Origin: Chrysemys picta bellii
Lineage: Eukaryota > Chordata > Testudines > Emydidae
Length of the DNA: 64,000 nt
NCBI RefSeq assembly: GCF_011386835.1
Contig: NC_088791.1
Location: 55,509,498-55,573,497 of the forward strand
Direction: 5' to 3'
The position numbers and the translations under genes were made by a program. The notes beneath the pieces were generated by a model that did no database searches, had not been told where the DNA came from, and saw nothing but the letters and a program-made list of their open reading frames with translations. Below, piece after piece: positions 39,933 to 51,959 of this stretch. Every line of letters begins with the position of its first letter. Position 1 is the first letter of the stretch.

Positions 39933-41510
39933 GACAGGGCGATCATGATTACTGTCGCCCTGTCCCTGCGAATTTTGAGGAGCCGCCAGTGGACGAGCCG
40001 GTTAGGAGGGAAGGCATACTTCAGACCCTTGCCCCACAGTATTAGGAACGCATCAGCAATCGAGCCCGGACTGTGGTTTTGGAATGAGCAGAGCTGAGGG
40101 CACTGTCTGTTGCTCTTGGTGGCGAAGAGGTCTACTTGGGGATAACCCCACTTTTGGAAGACTGACTGTATGATGTCCGATCTGATTGACCACTCGTGCA
40201 TGTGGTATGACCTGCTGAGGCGATCTGCCAGCTCATTCCATATCCCTGGAAGGTAGGATGCTTCGAGCTGAATGGATTATGCTATACAGAAGTCCCAGAG
40301 AAGAAGAGCCTTGCGGCAGAGAGGTGAGGAGCGGGCTCCCCCTTGCTTGTTTATAAAACCTGGCGGTGTTGTTGTCTGTCAGGATGGTCATGCTGTGACC
40401 CTGCAAAGTGGTGTGAAAGGTTTGGCAGGCCAGACAAACTGCCCTGAGCTCCTTCAGGTTGACATGAGGCATCTTGTCCCTCGACCACAAGCCTTGTGTC
40501 CTCAGATCCCCTAAAGTAAGCGCCCCAGCCCAGATCTGACACATCTGTTACTAACGTCAGAGAAGGTTGGGGCTTGGAGAAGGGGACCCCTGCACAGACC
40601 AGCCACCAATGCAGGGGTTCTAGAACCTGTCCCGGAATTGTCACCACAAGGTCCAGGGGGTCTCGGTACAGACAGTAAGACAGTGTGAGCCACGCTTGCA
40701 TGCGTCTGAGTCTCAATTGGGCATGCTTGACCACGTACGTGCATGCTGCCATATGCCCTATTAGCTGCAGCAACACCTGACTGTGATGGTGGGATACTGA
40801 AGCACTGATTTGACAATCTGCTCTATGGCTTGGAACCTGGGCTCTGGAAGGCTCGCTTTTGCCCATATCGAGTCCAGGACTTCCCCTATAAACTCTATCC
40901 TTTGGGTAGGTATGAGTGATGATTTGGGTACATTGAGGAGGAGCCCCAGTCTATGAAACATGTCCAAGACCACTGTCATGTGGGACTGGACCTCGTCCTT
41001 GGAACAACCTGTCAGTAGCCAGTCGTTGAGGTACGGGTACACTCGAACGTGCCTTTTCTGCCACCACTGCTATGCATTTTGTGAACACTCGGAGCTGTGG
41101 TCAGGCTGAAAATGGGAGAACCGTGAACTGGTAGTGATACTGGTTTACGACAAAACAGAGGAAGCGTCAGTGCGCTGGATGAATGGCAATATGAAAGTAT
41201 GCATCTTTCATGTCGAGGGCAGCGTCCCAATCCCCTGGATCCAACGATGGAATGTGCTTAGGGGACCATGTGGAACTGGTCTTTGACCATAAATTTGTTG
41301 AGTCCGCAAAGGTCTAAAATGGGTCGAAGACCGCCCTTTGCCTTGGGGATTAGAAAGTAACAGGAGTAAAACCCCTTTCCCCTTAGCTCCTGTGGAACCT
41401 CCTCCACTGCACCTATCTTGAGGAACGAACGAACCTCCTGCATAAGGAGTTGCTTGTGAGAGGGGTCCTTGAAGAGGGACGGGGAAGGTGGGTGGGAGGG
41501 AGGGAGGGAA
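39773..41510 (-). pseudogene. DIRS copy 2 RT / RNase H / methyltransferase-like remnant
   Basis: The frame 41443-41258 has 'GAVEEVPQELRGKGFYSCYFLIPKAKGGLRPILDLCGLN'; 41042-40761 opens with 'YPYLNDWLLTG', so the RT active site YLDD has become YLND; 40866-40351 covers the thumb and the RNase H start ('LVTDVSDLGWGAYF', Ala to Val); 40544-40233 has 'ILTDNNTARFY'; 40201-39773 holds the methyltransferase-like 'QVDLFATKSNR' and 'IALSWPRQHWYTTLLEL'. At least four frameshifts; non-functional. Confidence 0.85.
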
Positions 41511-41766
41511 GGAGGAGAACCTGAGGGAGTAACTGTACCACGCGCAGGACCCAGCGGTCTGATGTTATATGGGACCTCGCACGGTAGAAGTGGGATAGCT
41601 GGTTTTAAAACCGCGGGGATGGATCCGGGAACTGGGTTGGTACACTGTCCTTGGGAACGCCTTCAACCCCTAGCTTGTTTCTGGGCCAGAGTTTATTCCA
41701 GCCTTCGTTAGGTGCATTATTCTGCTGTCTACGCCTGTTATTTCTGCCCCTCCTGCGATACGGCTC

Positions 41767-43960
41767 CTACCTAGGGCGGGGTCGATACTGCCTCTGCTGC
41801 AGAGGCTGAGGCCAGAAAGGCTTTCTCTGGGTTGCTGGCATATATATCCCTAGCGATTTCAGGGTGGTCCTAGAATCCTTAAGGCTGTGCAGCCTGGAGT
41901 CTGTTTGCTTCAAGACAAGGCCCGAGCCCTCGAAGGGAAGGTCTTGGAGGGTATTCTGGACCTCTGGAGAGAGACCCGATGCCTGGAGCCATGCTGAGCA
42001 TCGCATAACTACCCCCGAGGCAATGGTTCTGGCCGCAGAGTCAGCTGAATCGAGGGAGGCTTGTAGCGAAGTCTTACCCACTGTCTTTCCCTTCCCTGAT
42101 TAACGCCGCAAACTCAGAATGTGAGTCCTGGGGCAGGCGATCCTTAAACTTGGACATGGCCATCCAAGAGTTGAAGTTATGTCTATTAAGGACCGCCTGC
42201 TGGCTGGCTATGCGTAGCTGGAGGCCCCTGGAGGAGTAGACCATCCTACCTAAGAGGTCCAAATGCTTGGCCTCCTTGGCCTTTGGGGCCAAGACTGTTG
42301 GCCCTGTCATTCCTTCTCATTGACTGCTGAAACGACTAGGGAACAGGGAGTTGGATGGCAGAACAGGAACTCATAGCCCTCGGAAGGGGCAAAGTATTTC
42401 CTTTCTACCCACCGGCCGTCGGCGTGATGGAGGCCGGGGTCTGCCATATAGCGTTGTAATTCGTCTGTATGGTCTTTATGAGAGGGAGCGTGACTCTGGA
42501 GGGACCCTCGGGTATCAGGATGTCCACCATCGGATCCTCCTGCTCGACCCTTTCTTCCGCCTGGAGCCCCATAGTCGATCGGTGGCAGTCCTGAGACTGA
42601 TGTGCCCGCCACCGCCTCGTCTGGGGAAGAGGAGGAAGTGAGGTGCTGCTGGTTGCCCTCATCTAGACCCTCCTGTGTGTCCCCATATGCCTGGGACACT
42701 TCAGAGCCCGGCGTGGCTGACACCTCTCAAAGTGTAGCAGTGCTTGGCACCGCCTCGGGCATTGGGCCTGGAAGCGCCGGTTGCTCTTGGAGGACGGGGG
42801 CCGCCTAGAGAGAGTGGCCTCCCTTGTCCTTGATGCCTGCCTGTTTGGCAACCTGGAATGGCGTCGCACAGATTGCGCAGACCTAGAGGCCCTGGAGGTG
42901 ATGCCCTGTTGCTGGTGGTAGGCCCATAGGGTCCTGAAAGGCCACTGACCCAGAGGAAGTCATTGTGGCTGCTATGCTGATTGGGATTCTCTGCTGGCTA
43001 TGGTTCGATGTCTGCTATAGCTAGAGTGACCGGAGTTGGCCTCGGAGCTGGAGGATACTGACGGAGAGGACCAGGGCAGTAACGAATGTTGAGCGGCCGG
43101 GGAGCAATGCCTGGCTGACTGGGACCGCAAATGGTACCGGGAGTCTCGGGATTGGGACTGGTGCCTCTTACTCGGTGCCGGTGAGGTTATCGGTGCCATA
43201 CTCCAGTGCTGGGCGACTGATGGCGTTGTGGACCGGCGTGCAGTTGCCGCGGGCGGGTTCACCTCCGGTGCTGTAATCTCACACTGGGTCGCGGGTGCCG
43301 GGGAATAGCAGGATGCTGAGCTTGAATGGGAGCAATGCCAAGAGAGGTGCTGAGACGGTGACCTTGAGAGGTGCACCATTGCCGGCTTCCCTCTGGACAG
43401 CACCCTCTTGGTTGGTGCCAGAGGCTTCTCCCTGCACGGGAGGCTCAGTCCCACCATCTGTCTTTGCGTGCCAGGAGCTTCTTTGAGCAGCTTAGTAGCT
43501 CTTTGGCGAGAGCGCCCTCTTTCTCCTTTCTTGTGATGCTTTGTTGGGGCTGGAGAGTTCAACCGGTGTCAAGGTTGGTTGTCCCATCTCGGTGCCAGCA
43601 ATTTACGGTGCTTGGGCAGTGCTGGGTCGCACATGGATGCCCAGGCACTTCGCAACGAGGAAGCTGGGGCCGGAGCCGGGGCCGGTCGGTCAGGGGCCGG
43701 TGGTTGTAAAGTGGCCTCCATGAGCAACTGCTTAAGGCGAAAGTCTTTCTTTCTTAGTGCACAGCTTGAAGGCCTTGCAGATTTTGCAGCACTCTGCCTG
43801 ATGAGACACTCCCAGACACCGGAGACAGGAGTCGCGGGGTTCGCTGTTAGGCATAGACTTGTGGCCCGTGACGCAAGCTTTGAAACTCTGGGCTTGCGGC
43901 ATTCCCCACAGACCAAGGCTGGTGCTGGAACTACCTTCCAGACACCTGAATACAATGGTA
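41767..43960 (-). pseudogene. DIRS copy 2 Gag, frameshifted
   Basis: Pieces are spread over several frames: the N-terminal Cys region (43955-43569, partly out of phase) with 'KKDFRLKQLLMEATLQP'; a Ser/Arg/His-rich middle (43562-42972); 'SSSSPDEAVAGTSVSGLPPID' (42723-42307); 'LLGRMVYSSRGLQLRIASQQAVLNRHNFNSW' (42310-42074); and 'KTSLQASLDSADSAARTIASGVVMRCSAWLQASGL' (42081-41767). The conserved core matches copy 1 Gag. Frameshifts prevent expression of a whole protein. Confidence 0.85.
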
Positions 43961-44243
43961 TTTAACTAACTGATAACTATCTAAGAACAACTCTAACTAG
44001 AAGATTGAAAGGCTAAGGGGTCACTTGCAAGCGAGCGAGCGAATGTTCCAACGCCTCCATGGACGGTAAGACAGAACTGAAGGGGGGTGGGGCAGTCAGG
44101 GTAATATATATACTGCCATAAGGGCACCACTCTAGGGGGCTCCCCTGCCGTCCTGATGGGAGCTGCTAAGGGAAAAAGTCTCCGACGTCTGTGCACGCGG
44201 TGTGCGCACACCTAATTGGAATGGACGTGAACAATCACTCGAA

Positions 44244-45492
44244 TAATATTTTATTACTATTAGAACCAATTGATTTTTTTCTTATTTTGTTTAGTTTTTC
44301 AAAAGGAAATAATTTATATCCTGAAAACAATGGAACAGGTTTCCTATAAACAAAAACACAGGGGCCTAATACTCTTGTAAATCAGCATAGCTCTATTGGC
44401 GTCAATGGAATCATTCATCTGAGGATCTGTCCAAGATTTTTAAGCTTTGTTATTAAGCACATATGCAAGTCTATTGGGGGGGGAGGGTTATGAGGTGAAG
44501 TGGTAATGTGCGTAATATTTCCTCATGATTAATAGTTCTCATAGGAAACATGTCCTATATGCATTTTGGGAACAATTAAGAGCCCCACTCACAGCTCTCT
44601 ACCATATCATGTAATCATTCTTAGTAATTAAATATAATAGAGGAAACATTCCATTATATACTTTTGCTTCCAGAAAGCTCAGTGAAGTTGCAAAAAAGTA
44701 TCATTAAAAGTGATAAAAACTATTTCTAAAAAAATCTCATATTGTATCTTTGTAAAAAATTCAGCTGGAGTATTTTGTCAAGATGGCTGAACACAGCATC
44801 TGTTATGAGGTTGTATCACAACAAGATATCAGTAACTACAGACTGGAAACTAGTTCCTCTTACACTAGTGATTAATTGCTTTGAAAATCTTGTTTATAAT
44901 GTGCAGTTTACATCTAAAATATGAAACATGATTGTCAAAACAATATTTTAACATGTAGGAGATGAACACATCTAAAGGCACATACAGATTGTCAATGATT
45001 ACATCACATTTCTTTGAAAACAGAATAACTTCTGCCCTTGTAAACAACTTTGTTCTCACACTTTTAAAGTGAGGTTAGTGCTGACTCAATTATTGCTACA
45101 TTCACAGTTTAGCAGAATCATAGATAATGTATGAGGTACATTCTACCAATAGATCTATCTTCATTTCTGTTTTACCCATTTGAGTATAACAGACAACTGA
45201 ATTATGCAGAATAAAAAAACCCGACTAGAACAGCCAGTAACTCCCATATTCATTAGAACTGGAATGAAAATTAGCCGTGATTAAAAAATCAAAAATATCT
45301 TCTTTGCTGGAAAGTGTATTCTTCATAATATGAACAGTTTCTTCATTTTATCTACACTGGTAAACGTTTACCTAGGCACGCTAGGAATAGGTGATTCAAG
45401 CAGTATTATATTTCTTGCATGAACATCCTTCATACATTTTATATATTCCGTCTTTGTTTGAATTCAATAGTTTTGTGAGTTTGTAGTAAGAA
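44244..45492 (-). other. GXYLT1: Likely GXYLT1 3' untranslated region
   Basis: AT-rich sequence between the GXYLT1 stop codon and the edge of DIRS copy 2, with no repeat or ORF of note. The only canonical AATAAA I found on the minus strand is at 44255-44250, 7 bp from the DIRS terminus. The real 3' end is not determined; the human 3' UTR is known to be long, so the UTR may originally have extended past the DIRS insertion. Confidence 0.5.
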
Positions 45493-45654
45493 TCAACTTC
45501 CCTTTGATCTTCTATCATAAATATCTCTTATGCTTTTTGTTAGCTGCTTTATGAAAACTTTGTATATTCTTCCACAGTACGTATGCATTGTCTTCTGCAG
45601 TTCCAGTTCTAGGGGCTGTAACAGGAAATTAACCAGGTCATCACCAAAGGAATA
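45493..45654 (-). CDS. GXYLT1: GXYLT1 terminal coding exon
   Basis: 53 codons plus TGA (45495-45493). It starts in phase 0 after a TTTTTTTTCCCCTCTAG acceptor (about 45671-45655). The encoded tail reads YSFGDDLVNFLLQPLELELQ, then 'KTMHTYCGRIYKVFIKQLTK', ending 'DRRSKGS'. This is the C-terminus of glucoside xylosyltransferase: the 'PLELELQKT.HTYCG..Y..FIKQL' pattern is characteristic of GXYLT1. GXYLT1 is a Golgi/ER type II membrane GT8 enzyme that adds an alpha-1,3 xylose to O-glucose on Notch EGF repeats. The phase matches the preceding exon. Confidence 0.9.
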   Translation of the reverse strand, partial: YSFGDDLVNFLLQPLELELQKTMHTYCGRIYKVFIKQLTKSIRDIYDRRSKGS

Positions 45655-47294
45655 CTAGAGGGGAAAAAAAATGAGAAGTGACATTAAGGTCATGTGTAAG
45701 AACAATATTCCTTTTTTTCCAAAGAAGCAAGAGTGTTATGAAAATGCCTTCCATCATTATTGTGAAACACAAAAGTAACTCCATAAATATGATGCTCTAA
45801 GGCTAGTAAAAACTTTGCTCAGCTTGTTTTTAATACAATATGAAAAAGTCATCACCCAAATATTGCTTAGACAAAATACAAAATCAACATACTAAGCCAT
45901 ATAAACAAATTCAAAATAAGCTTTAAAGATCTAACATAATTCATGGGTTGTTCACACGATCACATGCCTACTGCATCTCAGCTTTGGCTTAAAAAATGTA
46001 CAATTATCCCAGTCTAAATGCACTTCTTTAAAAAATTACAATTCTTATTGAGTTACAGTGAATCAACAGCACGACGGATAATCTATAGTACCAATAAAGA
46101 CAGAACAATTTCATTAAATTGAATGAATGTCAAGCATATATTGTGTTTAACATGAAGTAAAAATACAATCATTAATTCAGTGTTATAATATTTTTTCATA
46201 AGAGATATGAAACAAATCATTTGCAAAACCAACATTTCATAGTAGAATAATTTTGCTAATCTTAAAACCATCAGATCAGCATTGTTTTATATACTTTTTG
46301 TGGAATATTCATAAACCAAACGGTGTCATAAATAAAAAGGAGATACTTTTTTTTCTTTTTGACAATGCTCAAAGGAAACAAAGAATCTTATTTTTATGAG
46401 AACAAATTTTCTCTTTCTGTGCAGTGTGTTTTCAGACCCCCGAAAGTACTTTTCTTCATTTTTATATCCATATGACAACCTGCAATAAAGTTCCATTAAA
46501 ATATACTACTGATTTTCGAAGGTCATATACAAGATAGTGTGTTACATTAAAATGTGTATCAACGCTACTTTTTACAGCTCTTCAGTGAATATACTGATGT
46601 AGTGATAAATACTTTATTGGAAGCCTTATTTGCAGAATAAAAAAGAATCCAGTGTGCTTAGAAGAGAAACGTGCATGCATTTAAAGTGATAACCACATAT
46701 TAATGTGCCTAGCATACAAAACAGATCACAATATGATACAAAAATATTTGTCTTTCAGTGGGCAAAGTATGCCTACAATAAAATTTTAACAATTGTATGG
46801 TACTAAGAACATTGTAAAGTCTTTGGGGCCGGGAATGTCTCCTATTCTGTTTGTATAATGCTTAGCACAATGGAACCCCAATCTCTGTTGTTTTGTATCC
46901 TAATACAAATAAATATTATATGGTTCTTTACATAATTGTGTTTAACTGTTATAAGACTCAGCATAAGGTCTTTTAATAAATATACTGCAGTTACAGAATA
47001 CATCTTAGATTCCAAATTGATCATAATCCTTGAATAACCTAAAATGTTAGTTTCAAAGAACAATGAACAATTCTGTTTCTATTTGGTCATAAAACCAAAC
47101 TTGAAGTCCAGCTGAACTGCAAATCATTTAAAAAGTGTTACTGTGTTAATTATCTAGAATTGATAAAGGTGAGGTATTATTATAATACAAGAAAAAGTGC
47201 CCATGTCCTAAACATGTTAAACTTTAACCAATGATACATTTTATAAATAATTCTACACAAGTTATGGATGATTGTAGTTTATACAGTTACTTAC
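45655..47294 (-). other. GXYLT1: GXYLT1 last intron
   Basis: 1.64-kb AT-rich intron bounded by GTAAGT (47294) and CCCCTCTAG (45655). No repeat element with a clear signature is seen inside. Confidence 0.85.
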
Positions 47295-47467
47295 TTTTTT
47301 TATTGCTTCATAAATAGCCCTAAAAGTTGGTTGTTTATCATCATGGTAAACACCTCTGTTTCCATGAAGAATAAATATTCCGTTTTCTTCAGCTTCCTTA
47401 CAATTGCTTCCATAAATGCAGTGGTCAGGACGATAATTCCATTGACAGGGAAAGACAAAAAGGCTCT
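47295..47467 (-). CDS. GXYLT1: GXYLT1 penultimate coding exon
   Basis: 173 bp, acceptor ...TTTTTCTGAACAG before 47467 and donor GTAAGTAAC after 47295. It reads (P)[20 protein letters not shown], '[20 protein letters not shown]', '[18 protein letters not shown]'. The first codon (Glu) is split: G from the exon at 47829 and AG here; the last codon ends in phase 0. '[16 protein letters not shown]' is the GT8 C-terminal block corresponding to the metal-binding HxxGxxKPW region, and the Cys pair in 'DHCIYGSNC' is conserved in the family. The in-phase plus-strand and other-frame ORFs over it are shadows. Confidence 0.93.
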
Positions 47468-47828
47468 CTGTTCAGAAAAATACACAGTACACAGTTGTTC
47501 ACAACAAAACTCTTCGGGAGAGAACAAATCAATAGTTTTTCTTGGTAAGATAACATCTTTCAGAGATTGTGTTAAAATATTTGTATACAATTACATTTAA
47601 AATAATTAGGTGGCATCAATACAACTTAAATCTATTTTGGACTAAATTATCTCAAAATCAACATAAAGAACATTTTTAAAAGGAATAAACAAAATGCTAT
47701 CTGGAACATATCCATTGAAAATTCTGAAAAGGGGTACCATTTTCTGCATTTAGAAACTAAATACAAGATTAATATTTTACAGTTGTAGTGTGAAACAATA
47801 TCAAAGTTAAACATAGAAAAGGACATAC

Positions 47829-47952
47829 CTGGATTATGAAAAAACATAATATTCAACAGATCTTGATCACCCCATGTTATGTTTAGTTTATATTTTTTAA
47901 GCAATGGCATAAGAATTTCTCCCCACTGTAGCAGAGCAGTTGTCATATCATT
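47829..47952 (-). CDS. GXYLT1: GXYLT1 coding exon (third from the end)
   Basis: 124 bp, acceptor TTTTTTTTTAATAG before 47952 (a long T run on this strand) and donor GTATGTCC after 47829. It reads NDMTTALLQWGEILMPLLKK, 'YKLNITWGDQDLLNIMFFHNP' and then the first base of Glu. 'NITWGDQDLLN' is the GT8 family block with the conserved DQDLLN that helps form the active site, and NIT is a possible N-glycosylation site. It ends in phase 1, exactly complementing the next exon. Upstream exons were not found in the 16 kb to the right. Confidence 0.93.
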
Positions 47953-48495
47953 CTATTAAAAAAAAAAAAAAAAAAAAAAACAGAGAAAACATTAGAACTA
48001 AGTCACAAGAGAAATCAAAGAATCCCAGTAATCTGCTTTTCAAAACTGGAATCTCTGAAATTGCATAGGATTTTTCTTTTAAACATGTTTTTCATACTTC
48101 ATGAAAATTAAATTACATCCAAGTCCAATATGTCTTAAATTATGCCTTGTTTCTCTTGAAAATATTAGGTTAGTCTTTTGCAACTTTGTTCATTTCCTCC
48201 TCTTAATTACCATATAAAATAAAGTAGTAATTTTTCATTTGTGATCATGAATTATTTCCCATAGAAAGCGCCTTGTATACAAACAATACCAAGAAACAAA
48301 AAGTACCCTTTGCTATGGATTAATGGAATCAAATACAAAACCTATTCTAATAGAAAATTCTGCAAAAGGCTGTGCAAGATATTTTAAATTGAACGTCAGA
48401 TTTCCCAGTCTCTCCTCAAAACACATACCTCAAGCAGTTTTTTTAACATTAATAAGAGAGAATATTGAACTGGGGCTGAGTTACAGGATGAAAAG

Positions 48496-48705
48496 AACAA
48501 CAAGGAGTCTGGTAGCACCTTAAAGACTAACAGATTTATTTGGGCATAAGCTTTCGTGAGTAAAAACCTCACTTCTTCGGATGCATCCGGTTTTTACTCA
48601 CGAAAGCTTATGCCCAAATAAATCTGTTTGTCTTTAAGGTGCCACCAGACTCCTTGTTGTTTTTGTAGATACAGACTAACACGGCTACCCCCTGATACTT
48701 GACAC
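48496..48705. repeat. Head-to-head inverted repeat of the 'GTGTTAGTCTG' family
   Basis: 48496-48568 (AACAACAAGGAGTCTGG...GTGAGTAAAAACC) and 48589-48661 are reverse complements with about two mismatches over 73 bp, separated by a 20-bp spacer holding ACTTCTTCGGATGCATCC. The right arm continues outward through TAGATACAGACTAACACGGC to TGATACT (48705), the family terminus also seen at 24330. Together they form a long potential hairpin. Confidence 0.93.
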
Positions 48706-51339
48706 CATGCAAGGATGAAAAGATAATTTTTTAAAATTGATTTCAAAATAAAAGTCTTGATAAACTTTAAATTGGCTAAATTTCCCACATAAAAACTGCC
48801 GTGAAAGATTATTTATAAAACAATTGCACTAATGTATAAAATCAAGGTTTTTCACTGAATCAGTCTTATTAAATATTAACTTATAATGAACTCTTAATTA
48901 TGGCACCATAACTTGATCTAGAAAAGTAACTACACAAACTCTTCACCTGTAGATTCAAATGAATACTTCAAAGAATTATGCTGACAATGCTGGAGAGTGC
49001 AAGAAGCAGTAGTGGTTCTACAGTTAAAGTTGAGATGAATTTTGGATTTAAACCAGAGACGGTTTTGACAACTTGTTATATATGAAGAACAAATATCCTT
49101 CTCAAAATTACTAAATGCTAATTACAGAACAAATACAAATAATGGAAGGCTAACTACAACACAAATCAATATAGAACCAGGGGTGATGGCCCCACATGTC
49201 AGATTTTACAACACTAGTGTAAATCCCAATTTTCAGAGCTCAAACTGGGTCACAATTTTGTACCTAACTGTGATACTTACAAATGACAAAATTTAGACAT
49301 CTTATTTGGTGTTCCATAGTGTCATTTGTGCCTACAAATTGGAAAATTACTTTACTGTAGTTCACCTTCTCTGAAGGTGTAATTTAATAAAAAATAAAAA
49401 AATAAAAAAAATCACACTCTAGAACCTCAAATTTCCAGTGTAAGCCAGAGGAGAATTCTCCTAGCTCAAAGGTGTTTAGTTGAATAATGCTGTTCAGATA
49501 GACTCTAGATGAGGTAGACTCTAGACTGCGAGCAAGTGAACAGAGAGGGGATGAAGAGAGATGGGGAAATAAATCAGCAAGGGTGATGAGCACCCTTACG
49601 TTATATGATCGAGCTACAATAGCCTTTCTACTGGTATGTTGATTTCAAGGTTAAAGGTAATCTTTGATTACACACCTAGAACTGAATCTAGATGGAGAAA
49701 GAGAGATAGTTGAATTCCTGTCAGTTAAACAACCTTCAGAACAAGAATATGAATACCAAATCTGATACTATGCATATGAATACACGAACAAATGATGGGT
49801 AGTGTCAAACATACTCAATAATTAGCTACTGCAGTAGTTTCCAAATTTTTCTGTTTCAGCCACTCATTGGGGATGCATTAGTGAATGAATGTGTTGCCTT
49901 CTGTTCCACTCATACAGTTGCCACAGCCTTTCCTTTTTTTCCTGTTCATTTACTCTAATTCTCCCTTTTGGGTCTGTCCATTTTTCCCCAGTGTATTTTT
50001 TTCCCCTTTTTTCTTCTTCCCATTGTTTCTGGTATGCTTTCATCTATTTTCCTGATTTTTCCTTCCCCACTCGCTCCCAGCAGCTCTATTATTCCATCCT
50101 GTGGTCCTTCTCATCAGATTATATGACACTGATGGTAAGGGCACTCGATGACACCCCCCAGATGAGCTGAAGGACATGGCAACAGAGAAGAGAAGCTTGG
50201 ATTACAGGCAGCTTGCCAACTGCATCTGCAGACCTGTACTTCTAAGATGCTCCCACAGTCCTGAACCATAGAAAGAACAGAGGTGGTGACTTTCCTCAGG
50301 CACACTTTGGCCCAACCTCCAACTTGGGAGATACTGACCTATAGCCTTTTTGCCTATACTAGTGGGTTCCTGTTCTCTAAATATGATATTGACCATTCCT
50401 GCAAAACTTCAAGATCTTGTATCTTTCATCATACTGCTAAATAGGGATCCCAGTTTAGCAAATGAGGTTCTGGGGACTACGTTTAAGAAACTGTGAAGCA
50501 AACTAAAGAACAGAACCTCAAAGACTACTGCATTCTTAAGTCCAAAAACATAGTTGCAGAGAGGGTACCTAAAGGTATGGTGGAAAAGGCTGGTGTGTGA
50601 GAAGATGGTGCTTGTATAGCAACAAGTCCTTTTCTCAAATAGTTGTGACCAAAACAGGTGAAACAGGCTACTTCTGAACAGACAGCAGATTGAACTGTGG
50701 GCAAATTACAAGAACAGGTCTCAAAAAAACCCAAAAAAGAACACATACAGAAGTGGTAGGAAAAAACATAATATGGTAAGAATGAAAAGAGACTTGTTGA
50801 CTCACCAATTCACCTTCCTGCCAATGCAAAATTGTTCCCAATGGTATATTTTTAGTGTATTGTTCAGTTGTTTTAGGCTAAGTGTTAAAAAGGTAGATAA
50901 GGAATAAGTAAATAGTAAGAGGTCAAGAGGAACTGGGAGGATTAATAAAGGAAAAGAAATTTAATAAAATAAAGGGAAGGACTAGCTGTAAGAAGAGCAA
51001 GCTACTTTGGATATGAGCACCATAAAAAAAAATAGATGGAATCCTAAACAAAGAACAATAATATACCAATTTGGACAGAGAAAAAGGGTGGGGAGTGGGA
51101 TCTTTAGGGACCTAACATTCTTATTATTTGTCCATGAAGGTAGGCAAACAGCATGTTTACACAAATTATACTAATTTAGAGGTCTTGCCAACATCCACAA
51201 GGACAGAGATATGGAAAGTTACTTAGACACATATGGGCAGGAAAAAAATAAGATTCCACACAGATAAGTAATTTGAAACATGCTCAATAGAAGGGAGAAA
51301 CACAGACAGGACTATATTGAAAAAATATCTATGGATGAT

Positions 51340-51955
51340 AGTTAAGTCTGCGAGTTTGTCACGGAGGTCATGGATTGTGTGACTTTCCATGACCTCTGTG
51401 ACTTTTGCAGTGGCCGGTGCACCTGGCTCAGGGGCAACTCAGGCAGCCCCTGCGCCGGGGTACCGGCCGCTGCTGGGGCAGTCTTGGGCCTCCACGCCCT
51501 CCCTCCTCCCAGCAGAAGAGACTGGGTGTGGGAGGAGGCAAGGGGTGGGGCAGGTTCTGGGAGGTGCTTACCTGGGGGGCTCCCTGGAAGCAGCGATATC
51601 CCCCTCACTCAGCTGCTAGGTGGAGGTCTGGCCAGGCAGCTCTGCGCATTGCAGCTGCCCAGGGCACCGCCCCCACAGCTCCTATTGGCTGGGAGACGGC
51701 CAACGGGAGCTGCGGAGGCGGTGCCTGCAGGCAGAGGCAGCACGCAGAGCTGCCTGGCCATGCCTCCACTTAGCAACTGAGCAAGGGGATGTCACCGCTT
51801 CCGGGGAGCCCCCCAGGTAAGCACCACCCAGAGCCTGCCTCATCCTGTCCCGTGCCCCAATCCCCTGCCCTCTCCCAAAGCCAAACTCTGCTGTGGAGGG
51901 AGAGGGGGGAGAAGCACGAGCCAGGTAGGAAGCCTTCTGGCCCCACCATATATTT
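51340..51955. repeat. GC-rich repeat block with 'GTCACGGAGGTCATGGA' start
   Basis: The start has self-complementary GTCACGGAGGTCATGGA / TCCATGACCTCTGTGAC (51359-51403). The interior is GC-rich and holds a second inverted pair: GGAGGTGCTTACCTGGGGGGCTCC (51568-51591) against GGAGCCCCCCAGGTAAGCACC (51805-51825), plus GGCCAGGCAGCTCTGCG (51630-51646) against CGCAGAGCTGCCTGGCCA (51745-51762). It adjoins, and may be part of, the hAT relic on its right. The small open frames in it are compositional. Confidence 0.5.
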
Positions 51956-51959
51956 CATG

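Larger units (their letters stand above)
38360..44243 (-). mobile_element. DIRS element, copy 2 (full length but frameshifted)
   Basis: Same architecture as copy 1: left end AAGACAGTTACTTACCTCTC (38361-38380) complementary to 38647-38667; ICR right half 38668-38712 complementary to the right end 44243-~44205; ITRs around 38420-38575 and 44060-44220 are inverted matches with mismatches (GTGCGCGCGTCGTATGCACGGACG against its partner CGTCTGTGCACGCGGTGTGCGCAC). Gag, RT, RNase H and recombinase are all recognisable but broken. It lies ~1.25 kb downstream of the GXYLT1 stop codon in the same orientation. Confidence 0.92.

Noticed and set aside
47268..47600. Plus-strand 110-codon frame and minus-strand 96-codon frame over the GXYLT1 exon
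   Set aside because: Both are in the wrong phase. The GXYLT1 reading uses another minus-strand phase with proper splice sites and phase continuity to neighbouring exons.
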